Origin: Hydrangea macrophylla
Lineage: Eukaryota > Streptophyta > Magnoliopsida > Cornales > Hydrangeaceae
Direction: 5' to 3'
DNA length: 64,000 bases
Assembly (NCBI GenBank): GCA_033977485.1
Contig: CM066988.1
Location: forward strand, 142,483,359-142,547,358
Of this stretch, positions 44,817 to 54,917 are shown piece by piece; within the stretch, counting starts at the first letter, position 1, and each line of letters starts with the position of its first letter. Under the pieces are notes generated by a model. That model was not told where the DNA came from. It made no database searches and was given only the letters and a program-made list of their open reading frames with translations. A program made the translations under genes and the position numbers.

Positions 44817-46041
44817 AGTGGGTTTGAAACAAGGTTTGTTATGCATGAGCCTTTTAATATGGCTCACCCTAAAGGGTATCTTTCTGGTTTGGCAGTTTTC
44901 TTGGTTTCTTGATAGGCTGTTCTTGTGTGTCATCATCCAATTTGACAGATTATTTTAATTTGGGGAGGAGGGGGGGTGCCAATTCTTTAAGGATTAGAAA
45001 TTCAATAGTGATGAAAAGGTGGGAAGGTTTATGATTGTGTTTTACATGTTTGACTTCTGAATTAGTTGGCATTACAGATAATAGTTAGTACAAAATTGGA
45101 AATAAAATTATAAAATTCTTCTCTCTCACCATTTTTAGATACTAAACTAGAAGTTCTAAAGATCCTTACGCAATCGATCATGCGAAACAGTGAAATCAAT
45201 TTACCATTTTTCATATAATTTGGTAGCTTCTAAGTCGTAACGTTATGGCAAAATTTGACTCTTACTGGCTTGATCTGTTAAATTTTTGCTTTTCTTCTAT
45301 CCTGTTATTCAAATTCTGATATTTTTGAGTTTCATATCTATAAATATGTATATATGTATGTGTGTTTGTTGGGTAGTACTTAGAGGAGATTGTGATGGAC
45401 TTGATGGATTGTAACTAAAAGTCAAAACTGGTTGCATCACAATCCTCTTAAAATACCCAGAAAAGTCAAGGAAGAGGGTCTAATCTAATCCACTCATATG
45501 CACATAGGTGATTTCATTGCACACAACATTTTACCAATGAATTGTATATGAAATCAAAAGTCAACTAATAATTACCTAATCTCAAAAGATTGAACCTTGC
45601 TAGTGAATTCTTATTTTTGATCAGTACAAATGTCTACAAAATTGGGGGATGTGGTGGAGATTCTTAGAAACTCAACGAGTTGACTCGGTAATTGGTCAAA
45701 CAATACAGACAATGTTTATCTGGTACATTAACATCAAAACCAACCTAGCTTGATGATCAACTGAACACAAATCCAATTTGGATTCTACATGTTTCTCAAT
45801 TACTAGGTAGTATATGGCACAGTTAAAATTGTAGTAGTGTTATAATTAAGTATTTTGATAGGTATACCACTTAAAACAGCTTTCAAATTTGGGAGTCAAT
45901 AATCTTAACTCAAATTAATGACTTAGAAAGACGATAATACGGAGTAGATATCAAAGGAGAGAAAAATGAAGAGGTTAATTTGTAAAAGCCAAAGTAGATA
46001 ATTAGATATACATGAGTAGGAAAAATGTATCATTAATATAT
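44817..46041. other. no gene seen
   Basis: Upstream DNA of the RING gene, AT-rich, with a Stowaway-type end (AATACGGAGTAG) near 45937. No coding frame supported. Confidence 0.45.
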
Positions 46042-46044
46042 TAA

Positions 46045-46328
46045 GGCTTAGTTTGACCCCCATTTTGGTGCTTCTCATTTTTTAAAGTACAATTTCATGT
46101 TAATTCATTTGATAGCTAGTTCATGAGCTTTGCAAAAATTAAACTTATGGCTTTTTTGGGGGAGCTTTTAATAGCTCTAGAATGAAGTTTTTAAAAGATC
46201 AAGGTTGCTTTTTGATTTTGTGATGTCTTTTTGAACAATAGTGTTTCACTTATATAAAATTATCAAACAACTTAGTAATAAATTTCATATGCTCCTTTTA
46301 AAAAGCCATGTGGGGGCCAAACTAAGCC
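46045..46328. mobile_element. Tourist-like MITE, 284 bp
   Basis: Termini GGCTTAGTTTGACCCCCAT and ATGTGGGGGCCAAACTAAGCC, flanked by TAA (46042-46044) and TAA (46329-46331). No coding capacity. Confidence 0.85.
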
Positions 46329-46331
46329 TAA

Positions 46332-47112
46332 GTCAACTGGAATAAAGAATCCTAATCTTTCTCCAAAACTTTATACATGTACCTAAATTGATGTAATAAA
46401 TTAATTTATTAATTTATCATGTATTTGGGCACCATTTGAGATGCAAAATTTGAGATCCATTAATTTATCACATATTTGGGAATCATTTAAAATACGAACT
46501 TAGGATGCATAGCTTTACTCCATCTAAAATAGAAGTAAATTGTAGAACAGACCAAAATTGTAATGTGATTGCATGTAAAGACAAAACGGTTCACAAAATA
46601 ACCAAATCGGAATTTGCCAAACAAGGCCTTAGTCCTTAATCGGGTGTATTTGTCTTGCGACTTGAACAAGCCAACTAATACCCTCTCTCTCTCACACACG
46701 CGCGGCCACTCACACGGAAGCCAACAAAGTAGCCGCAATGTGGAGGTAGGGAATGACTAAGAAGAACTAAACAAAGTGAGTAATACCAATATTGGACAAG
46801 TGAATTTGCAATTGCATACCTTCCAAGGTATTCACTCTTTTATATATGCTAGGTGGAATCTAGCACGAGCCAGTTGGAAAATTGAAATAAATTAAAACGA
46901 TATTATAGTTCTCAAATTTGGTTCTCACATACTTTGCCATTTATAGCAGTTTTTGATTAAGAAAATCACCTATCTCTACAATAATTGTATGTAGTATAAC
47001 TATTAACTATCAAATTGTGTGCAAATCAAAATTTCAAATCAAATTTGAGAGTAAATGATATTGACTCAAATTAACGCATTAGATAAAGAGAATGATACAC
47101 TACTAAACGGGG
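46332..47112. other. no gene seen
   Basis: Holds a partial GAGTAATGCTATG-family MITE (about 46420-46520, inverted TTTGAGATGCAAAATTTGAG and GCATAGCTTTACTC words). Otherwise plain AT-rich sequence. Confidence 0.4.
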
Positions 47113-47121
47113 AAAATAAAA

Positions 47122-47637
47122 GGGTTAAATACACTTAATTACACCCCTTGTGGTTTGGCCGATTTGCACTTACCCCCTGTAGTTTAAATTTTGGCACTAA
47201 TACCCCCTGAGGTTTGGACTAAAGTGCAACTGTTAAAATTTGATAATGAAGCTAGCTAAAATGACCAAATTACTCCCATGTGTTCATAACAATAAAAACA
47301 AAAATTGTTTACTTCAATTCGTTTAAGGAGAAACATATGGTTTTGAATTGGGTAAGAAAGAATCTTTGACATTTTTAGGATTTTCTTGGTATAGGTCATG
47401 TGTTTGGCCCAAAAAAATTATTTATGACTTATTTTCTTCTTAATATGACTTTCAAGGGCAAAAGATTCATTTTATCCTTCAAATTAGGGCTCCCAAGTTT
47501 AAAACCGTTGATTTGGATGGAAAAAGTCACGGTTGCATTTTAATCCAAATCACAAGGGGTATTAGTGCCAAAATTTAAAGCACAGAGAGATAAGTGCAAA
47601 TCAGCTAAACCATGGGGGGTGTAAGTGTATTTAACCC
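47122..47637. mobile_element. Mutator-like MITE, 516 bp, long TIRs
   Basis: Termini GGGTTAAATACACTTAATTA and GTGTATTTAACCC; the inverted arms extend about 90 bp (GTGGTTTGGC, TTTGCACTTACCCCC, TTTTGGCACTAATACCCC and complements). Flanked by AAAATAAAA (47113-47121) and AAAATAAAA (47638-47646), a perfect 9-bp duplication. Confidence 0.92.
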
Positions 47638-47646
47638 AAAATAAAA

Positions 47647-48534
47647 ATTACAACCAAACTTAAAGGTGAAAGAGAGATAACACGTGTCTTTAGTTTATTA
47701 AGCCATTACATGATTGAATATAAAACTAAAGGTAATTCAGTAAAAAAAATTCTTAATCATACGTTAATTAAATTAAAAAAATATTTTTTTTCTTCATAGT
47801 TACTCTTGATTTTATTTATTTATTTATTTTTCAAACTCTCACTTTTGATTTTTGGCCAAAACCCTCAATATATTTTCATTGGATGTTTTCTTGCATGGCA
47901 ATGTTTGGGACACAAAATGGCATAAAGAGATGCTCATAAAAGGATGTGGCATTCCATGTGGCAGTAGGATCCACCACACTTAACTCAAACCATGGGATGT
48001 TACATGGGTGCCACGTGTGATACCATATCTTTTTGTGATCATTTTATGTCCCTAACATTACCCCTCCTTGCAACATATGATAATTACTTCATGTGGTATC
48101 CCATTCATATATAATATTACATACAAAAACAGGATATTTATGACATATGTGTAGAATTTTGTCCAACCAAATCTTAACAATTAATCTATTAGACGCGTTG
48201 TTAAAGAGAACTGATTATAAAAAATAAATAAGTTATGGTCAATATTTTATTCTATGTTAACTACTGTACAATTTTAAAATTAATAAGATGTCTCGAGTGA
48301 ATATATGGTTAAAAAATAATTTGATAGTCTTGCCATCTATTTAGAGCAACTTTTTACAAGAATTATATGGTTATTATTATAGTTGAATGTATTACAACTG
48401 TTAAAACATTTATAAATCAAAATTTGAATTCAAATTTTGGAGTCAATGATATTGAATCTCAGGAAATGGCTAGATTAAAATAATAATAATAATACACAAT
48501 CAAAGTAAAACATTAAAAAAAAAAAAAAAGTCAC
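47647..48534. other. no gene seen
   Basis: AT-rich intergenic DNA without supported features. Confidence 0.4.
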
Positions 48535-48710
48535 AAAAATATAATAGTCAAATTGTAAAAGTTAGAGAACATAATACAATGAGAATATACTTTTTTTTAG
48601 AGAGGGAATATACTATTTTTAATTATACTACCGACATAATAGGCAAAGCCATTTTTAAAAATCTAATCTCATTTTATCTTCTTCATAATTGTGTAATGAC
48701 TTAACTAAAG

Positions 48711-48929
48711 GAGTAATACTTGGGGCACAACCAAAGCCACAACCTTTTGCCCACAACCTCCATTTTGTGTCTATCTCTCTCTTGATGGGTTAACTAAAGG
48801 AGTTATACTTGGGGCACAACCAAAGCCACAACCTTTTGCCCACAACCTCCATTTTGTGTCTCGAGATAGACACAAAATGGAGGTTGTGGGCAAAAGGTTG
48901 TGGCTTTAGTTGTGCCCCAAGTATAACTC
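48711..48929. mobile_element. Mutator-like MITE in left arm of the giant repeat
   Basis: Termini GAGTAATACTTGGGGCACAA and TTGTGCCCCAAGTATAACTC, flanked by TAACTAAAG (48702-48710) and TAACTAAAG (48930-48938), a perfect 9-bp duplication. The left arm (with GGGTTAACTAAAGGAGTTAT inserted) is partly duplicated inside, giving two left ends and one right end. Confidence 0.92.
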
Positions 48930-49243
48930 TAACTAAAGTAAGAACACATTCTATCTCTCCATTAAATAAAATTTTACAATTTGACTATTGTCATAAATTT
49001 TGCAAAAATTTTTTTTGATTGTCTATTATTGTCGCTCGAGTAGGGGTGTAAATGTGTTGAGCCACTCAACAAAGGCTCGAAGTTCGGCTCGATAAAGGCT
49101 AGGCTTGGCTCACTCATCTGAGTTCGTGAATATTATCGATTAAGGCTCATGAGCAGGCTTGTGAAAAAACTCGTTAATAGGTTTGATAAAGAGCTTGTAT
49201 AGTGACTTATATATATATATATATATACACACACACATACGGA

Positions 49244-49418
49244 GAGGCTCTTAAGTGAACAGGGTGGAGTGAACTTACCCAGTGAACCTGACTTTTAAGC
49301 CTAAAAGAACAGCGGATCAGCGGGGCTCGCTGGTCGGCGGGGCAGTCCGTGGGGTTCTTTTAGCCTTAAAATCAGGTTCACTAGGTAAGTTCACTACATC
49401 CTGTTCACTTAAGAGTTT
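49244..49418. mobile_element. foldback MITE inside the hAT element
   Basis: Arms of about 70 bp: CTCTTAAGTGAACAGGGTGG, GTGAACTTACCCAGTGAACC and AAGCCTAAAAGAAC recur as complements from about 49354 to 49418. The loop is GC-rich (GCGGGGCTCGCTGGTCGGCG). Confidence 0.85.
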
Positions 49419-49842
49419 AGTTGTATATATATATATATTATAAAACTATATAATTTTAGAGAAAATATGACATATCTCGTAAATAGACTTGATAAATGAT
49501 TATTGAAAAATTTAGTGGAAAATGGCATTCTACCTATGTTTGTTGTAATAGACCCACCAATTGGTACTTCCCAATGATAGACCCTATAATTATAAATATT
49601 GTTAGAGATTAGTCCAAATTTTCCTATTATAGAATTATTAGATGTATTTTCTACCCCTAACCTATATATACAAAACCGTATATATGTACATAAATGCATA
49701 TATTTAATTCATATATAATGATTGAATCAGTTACCAAATCTGACCAAATCTTATCAAATCCCAATTAATATTGGTTACAATATATATAGAAGTTTTATCC
49801 TAATATTTTAGGATATTACTTTACAAAACGGTTACAAACGAA

Positions 49843-50558
49843 TTTCACCATTTCTAATTCACAGTGTATTGCATATTCAATCTCGATATCACATCATAAA
49901 CGAGTTTTTCTGTGGGTATTGAATTTTACACTGCAAATAGATCATTTTTATACTGTAACTGGTTTATTAGTGTGAAATTTTACACTACAACCGGTTTATT
50001 ATTGAAATTTTACACTGCAAAATTTCACTGCTTTCATTAAATATGATTTTGACTTGCCATATATACGCATTAATTCTGGTAGTTATGATAGCATTTTGAC
50101 TTGCCAATATCTCATTTTGAATTAATATCTCATAATTATAGTGCTTTCCGTTTTTTGTGTTTGTGCCATAAATCACGTTAGGTTTTGAAAAAAAAAATTG
50201 TTTCACCATTTCTAATTCACAGTATATTGGATATTCAATCTAAATATCACATCATAAATGAGTCTTTCTGCGGGTATTGAATTTTACACTGCAAATAGTT
50301 CATTGTTATACTGTAACTGGTTTATTAGTGTGAAATTTTACACTGCAATAGGTTTTATTAGTGAAATTTTACACGGCAAAATTTCACTGCTTTCATTAAA
50401 TCTGATTTTGGCTTGCCATATATACACATTAATTCTGTTAGTTATGGTAGGATTTTGACTTGCTAATATCTCATTTTGAATTAATATCCCATAATTATAG
50501 TGCTTTCCGTTTTTTGTGTTTGTGCCATAAATCATGTTAGGTTTTGAAAAAAAAAATT
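49843..50558 (+). repeat. 358-bp direct tandem duplication
   Basis: Two adjacent copies start TTTCACCATTTCTAATTCAC (49843 and 50201). Each contains the words GTGTGAAATTTTACACTGCA and TTGACTTGCCA and ends in GGTTTTGAAAAAAAAAATTG. They differ at a few percent of positions, so the duplication is younger than most elements here. Confidence 0.9.
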
Positions 50559-52108
50559 GTTGAAAAATCTGATCTCCTATCCCTTTATTTTTGGATATCT
50601 GATAAATGAAAATAAAATCCCAGGATTTTACATATCTACATTATGGGTTTGTCACATCTTGCTAATGCCATCCATGAGTTTTCTGTTCTACCAATAATCA
50701 TTCATCCATGGGTTTTCTGTTCTACCAATAATCATGCATGACAGTATGTATTATACTGCATTCGTGAGAGTTTTAAGATTGAAGGAGATAACAATAGATC
50801 GAGGAGAAGATATCAACTTAATTGGATAAATGAATGAATTTTTCACTGAGAGTAGTGTGAAATTTCACACTGCTGAGTAATGTTTAGGGTAAATTTTTCA
50901 CTGCGACTAGTATGAAATTTCAAACTGATATTACGAAAACCCTATTAAGATCAAAAATGTTTTACATACTGCCACAAATCAAATTTATTTCTCTAAAATA
51001 GATTAAGAATAAATTAACCCAAGAGCCACTCTAAAATATCAGTTAAGAGCACAAGACAAACTATTCGACAAAACACCTTGCATGCATCCAACAGGACCAC
51101 GCTAATCCACCCCAACCACATTCAAAAATAAAACCAATACAAAGGCAAACAAATTTAAAGAAAAGAAAAAACCATCAATCCCACAATGAAACTACAGCAA
51201 ATAACTTCATTTCAAAAGCACTACTATGAAGCCATCACACCCCTGCGAAGGTTGTGAAAGCCTCCAACACGTCCAATAGAGAAAAGTAAAAAACAAGGCT
51301 CTGCCAAAAAAAGTTGACAAATTTGTGTTGGTGATCTTCTCCAAGATAGCTGCTTCTTTTTTGGTCTTCATCAAAACCATGCTGCGAAAGAGCAATAGTG
51401 TGATATTAATACCTTTGCAATGTTAAATTTTGCACTACGGAATGAAAGATCCATCAAAGTCAATTATTGTTGGGGAATTTTCACACCACCGAAAGTTCTT
51501 GTGGAATTTTACAAATTTTCCAAACATGCAATAGTGAGTGCTAAATTCCAGACTGCAGTCACATGCAAAAACTAATTTTTTTCCCAAATCTTGTCTTCAA
51601 TCCACAATGATTGATCCATTAAAATCATACATCAACATGTAGTACCAAAATTTCACATGACTGAAAAAAAAAATCTCACATTTTCTCCCCATTGTCGTTA
51701 CTCGTCGGAGCCTCACCGTCACGCTTTTTGGACGCCTAGGAAGTTTTTTAGCTTGCAATTGAATATAGAACCCTATATATTTTTGAAAGGAGGTGGACAA
51801 TCAACTGATATGTAGTACATTTTTTTTAGAGAGAGAGAGAGAGAGAGTATGAAACGTTGGAGAAGATGAAATATATATATATATATATATATTATCTATA
51901 TTTAGTGTTTAAAATTTAAAAACCCTTGATTTTGGGTGAGTTTAAATGGAATGATTCTTTTGATGAGTCATAGGGGTAGTTTGGTCACTAAATAAACATA
52001 TGGACCTATAATTAAAATGTTGTATGAATTTGGTCAATTACAACAAACTTAGAGTAGATTGGATTTATTACTAATTAACTCATGATTATTTTATTATTAA
52101 ACTATATA

Positions 52109-52344
52109 CTCCATCTGTCCCAATTATGTGTCCATCTTTCCTTTTTTGGATGTCCCAAAACTAATGTCCACTATAACTTTTTAGCTACTTTCCAAACTTA
52201 TCCTTATTGATTTTGCAAATACCCAATAAAAAGTAAAAGGAAACAAAAACAAGTAAGGGTAAATTTGGAACATTGCATTTATTTCAAGCAATCATTATGT
52301 TCCCTTAAAAAGTTGGTATCCCAAAGATGGACACATGAAAAAGT
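52109..52344. mobile_element. Stowaway-like MITE
   Basis: Left end ACTCCATCTGTCCCAATTAT with TGTCCATCTTTCC; the right end has the complement GATGGACACATGAAAA but its last bases are lost. CTCCxTCTGTCCC termini are characteristic of Stowaway (Tc1/mariner) MITEs. Confidence 0.7.
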
Positions 52345-52922
52345 TCGTTAAAAAGTTCAAGTTAAAAAGTTCACGAGAAAGCTCGCAAACACTTGAAAGC
52401 TTGGCTCATTTGAGCTCGTGACCAAGCTCGTTAACTCGTGAGAAAACTCGCGAGCAGGCTCGTATACACCCCTACTCTCGAGTAATACTATGGTTTTTAA
52501 ATTTTGTATCTCAAATGTGGTTCACAACACATGTGGTAGTGGGACAATCTTTAAAAATGGTGCAATCACTTCAACATTCTGCAATGAAAATTCAGTGAGT
52601 CCGTTGTAACATATTTGAGAATCACATAGTATGTATGCTCTTTGAAATATTATTTCCAAATTATTTCCTTCTCCTAAATTTTTCAAAGATAATTTACTTA
52701 TCCATAATTCACACGCTTGTATTGCCTTATATATTATTTTTTTATGCACATCACCTAACTCCAGGCTCCAGCCCCAATATACCTTTTTTAAATGACGAAA
52801 AGATATTAAACAAATTCGAAAATGACAAACTAGGCAAAATCAACGCCCTTTTAACGATTATTTTTAAATTGTTTCCTTCTCCTTAATTTTTAAAGTTTTC
52901 TTCTTTTAGGGATAATTTCTTT

Positions 52923-53090
52923 AGAGTAATGTTTGGGTCACACTCATTCACACTCAAAAAGTATCTACACCTTGAGATGGACTAATGAGAAGAGAGATAG
53001 AGATTGCGGGGTTCACTGTCAGTCTCTTTTCATTGGTCCACAAGGTGTGAATATTTTTTGGGTCTGGATGGGTGTGGCTCTAGCACTGTT
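52923..53090. mobile_element. Mutator-like MITE in left inner arm
   Basis: Termini AGAGTAATGTTTGGGTCACA and GGGTGTGGCTCTAGCACTGT, flanked by AATTTCTTT (52914-52922) and GATTTCTTT (53091-53099), a 9-bp duplication with one mismatch. Absent from the mirror position in the right arm. Confidence 0.8.
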
Positions 53091-53858
53091 GATTTCTTTA
53101 TCCATAATTTAAACAATTTTGTTAACCTATACGTAATTTTTAATGCATAACATGAACAAATTTGAAAGCAGCGGCAATTTTGGAGGGTAAAATTACCAAA
53201 ACGATAGGCGTGTGCCAATTTTACTATCACATTAGGTCAATTTCGGATTTTGTCTATTCTTTCCGTACATTTTGGTAATTTTAACCTCCAAAATTGCGGC
53301 TGCTTTCTAATTTGTCAATGACATGCATTAAAAATTACATGTAGATCAATAAAAGTATTTAAATTATGAATAAGGAAATTTTCCATAGGAGAATACAACT
53401 TTTAAAATTAAACAGAAGGAAACAATTTAGAAATAATTATTAAAAGGGAAAAATGATTGCCTAATTTGTCATTTCCGAGTTTGTTTAATATCTTTTGGTC
53501 ATTTAAAAAGGTATATTGCGGGTGGAGCCGTGGAGGTAGGTGATGTCTGGGATGTGCATAAAAAATTGTATATAAGGTAATAAGAGTGTTTAAATTATGG
53601 ATAAGGAAATTATCTCTAAGAGAAGAGTATTTTTAAAATTAAGGGGAAGGAAACAATTTGAAAATAATTATTAAAATAGCATACAATGTTATTCTCAATT
53701 ATGTAACAATGGACTCACTACAATTTCATTGGAGTATGTTGAAATGAATGCACCATTCTTAAAGGTTGCCCCACTATCATATGTGTTGGAGATTACATTT
53801 AGGATACAAAATTTCGGAAACATAGTATTACCCGAGAGGCAATAATAAATAATCTGTA

Positions 53859-53986
53859 ACGCCCCAAGTGGTCCACTAGCCCAATAACTTCTAACAACTT
53901 GACAGGCCTATCAGGCTACCACATTGGCCCTTAAAATGCTTAAGCCCAAGTTGTGTAGCAAGTGGACCACTTAGGGCATTACACAA
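53859..53986. mobile_element. tiny LTR-like or foldback insertion in right arm
   Basis: TGTAACGCCCCAAGTGGTCC at one end and GGACCACTTAGGGCATTACA at the other, about 128 bp. AATC precedes and CAATC follows, a possible 5-bp duplication with one mismatch. The TGTAACGCCC..GGGC.TTACA termini resemble the long LTRs of this window, so it may be a solo LTR of a miniature (TRIM/SMART-like) element. Absent from the left arm. Confidence 0.6.
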
Positions 53987-54228
53987 TCAAAGGAAAAAAA
54001 ACAAATCAAAATTTGCAAAAAGTGTGAAAGTAGTTAAATTGTAAAAGTCCATTCAATGGGGAAATAGAATGTGGTGTTAGTTTAGTTAAGTCATTACACA
54101 ATTAAAAAGAATATTAAATGCGATTAGATTTTCAAAAAATGGTTTTGTTATGCCATCAATATAATTAAAAATAATATATTCTCATTGTATTGTGTTCTCT
54201 GACTTTTACAATTTGACTATTATATTTT

Positions 54229-54917
54229 GGCCGGCGATAAAGGCACATTCACTTTTTAATTAGGGCACCTAATTTTAAGTTAAAAATTAGTTTTTTTATC
54301 TTTAACTATAATTAGTAAAGACACCTCACTTATTTTACCATATATTATAGGCTTAACACCCTCTTTGTTTGCCCTTTATGTCAATTTGGTCCCTGTAGTT
54401 CAGAAAGTGTCATTCTAGTCCTTGTAGTTTCGTAAGTGTGTCATTTTAGTTCCTCAAACACTTTTGTGATAATTTTTTTTTTTTTACTTTCAGTGACAAG
54501 ATTATTCGTCACTAAAGAACTTGAACAATGTTACAATAGTATGATATTAAAAAATACACCACCAGCTCTTGGAACCAGCACGAAGACTGAATATTATTGT
54601 ATTTGAATAACTTGAATTAACTTAAAAGTCAAGACTGAATAGAACATAAAATAAAATGAAAAAAATATATATATATATAAATTATTAGAGAGCTAAAACA
54701 AATAATATTGAGGCGATCGCTTCATGTTTGCAAAGATTCAGATCCTTCTCATCACCATTTTTGCTTTTCTTAACATTTCTCTCAACTGTGTAGAGTACAA
54801 GATAGAACTGATTCATGGCACTGGAAAACAAAACAACAAGAATAAATTAATATTAAAATTTACAAGGGAAGACAAATAACATCATATGCATTCTATGAAA
54901 GGACAAAAAAATGTACC
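54229..54917. other. no gene seen
   Basis: AT-rich. A phrase near 54380-54450 (TTTGGTCCCTGTAGTT, GTCCTTGTAGTTTCG) resembles the termini of some plant elements, but no pair was found. Confidence 0.4.

Larger units (their letters stand above)
49041..52474. mobile_element. hAT-type element, 3434 bp, non-autonomous
   Basis: Termini TAGGGGTGTAAATG and GTATACACCCCTA, flanked by CGCTCGAG (49033-49040) and CTCTCGAG (52475-52482), an 8-bp duplication with one mismatch. Subterminal repeats of GGCTCG/CGAGCC type (AAGGCTCG, GAGCTCGTGA, CTCGCGAGCAGGCTCG) are typical of hAT transposase-binding sites. The interior has no transposase; it holds a foldback MITE, a 358-bp tandem duplication and AT-rich filler. 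Confidence 0.85.
48535..54228. repeat. giant interrupted inverted repeat
   Basis: The left end AAAATATAATAGTCAAATTG (48535) pairs with the right end CAATTTGACTATTATATTTT (54228). Matching segments run inward in order on both arms to a loop of about 68 bp near 53201-53268. The left arm is interrupted by three insertions with target duplications (48711-48929, 49041-52474, 52923-53090), the right arm by one (53859-53986). After removing these, both arms are about 820-830 bp. Arms have diverged by roughly a tenth or more by eye. No coding frame. Confidence 0.85.
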
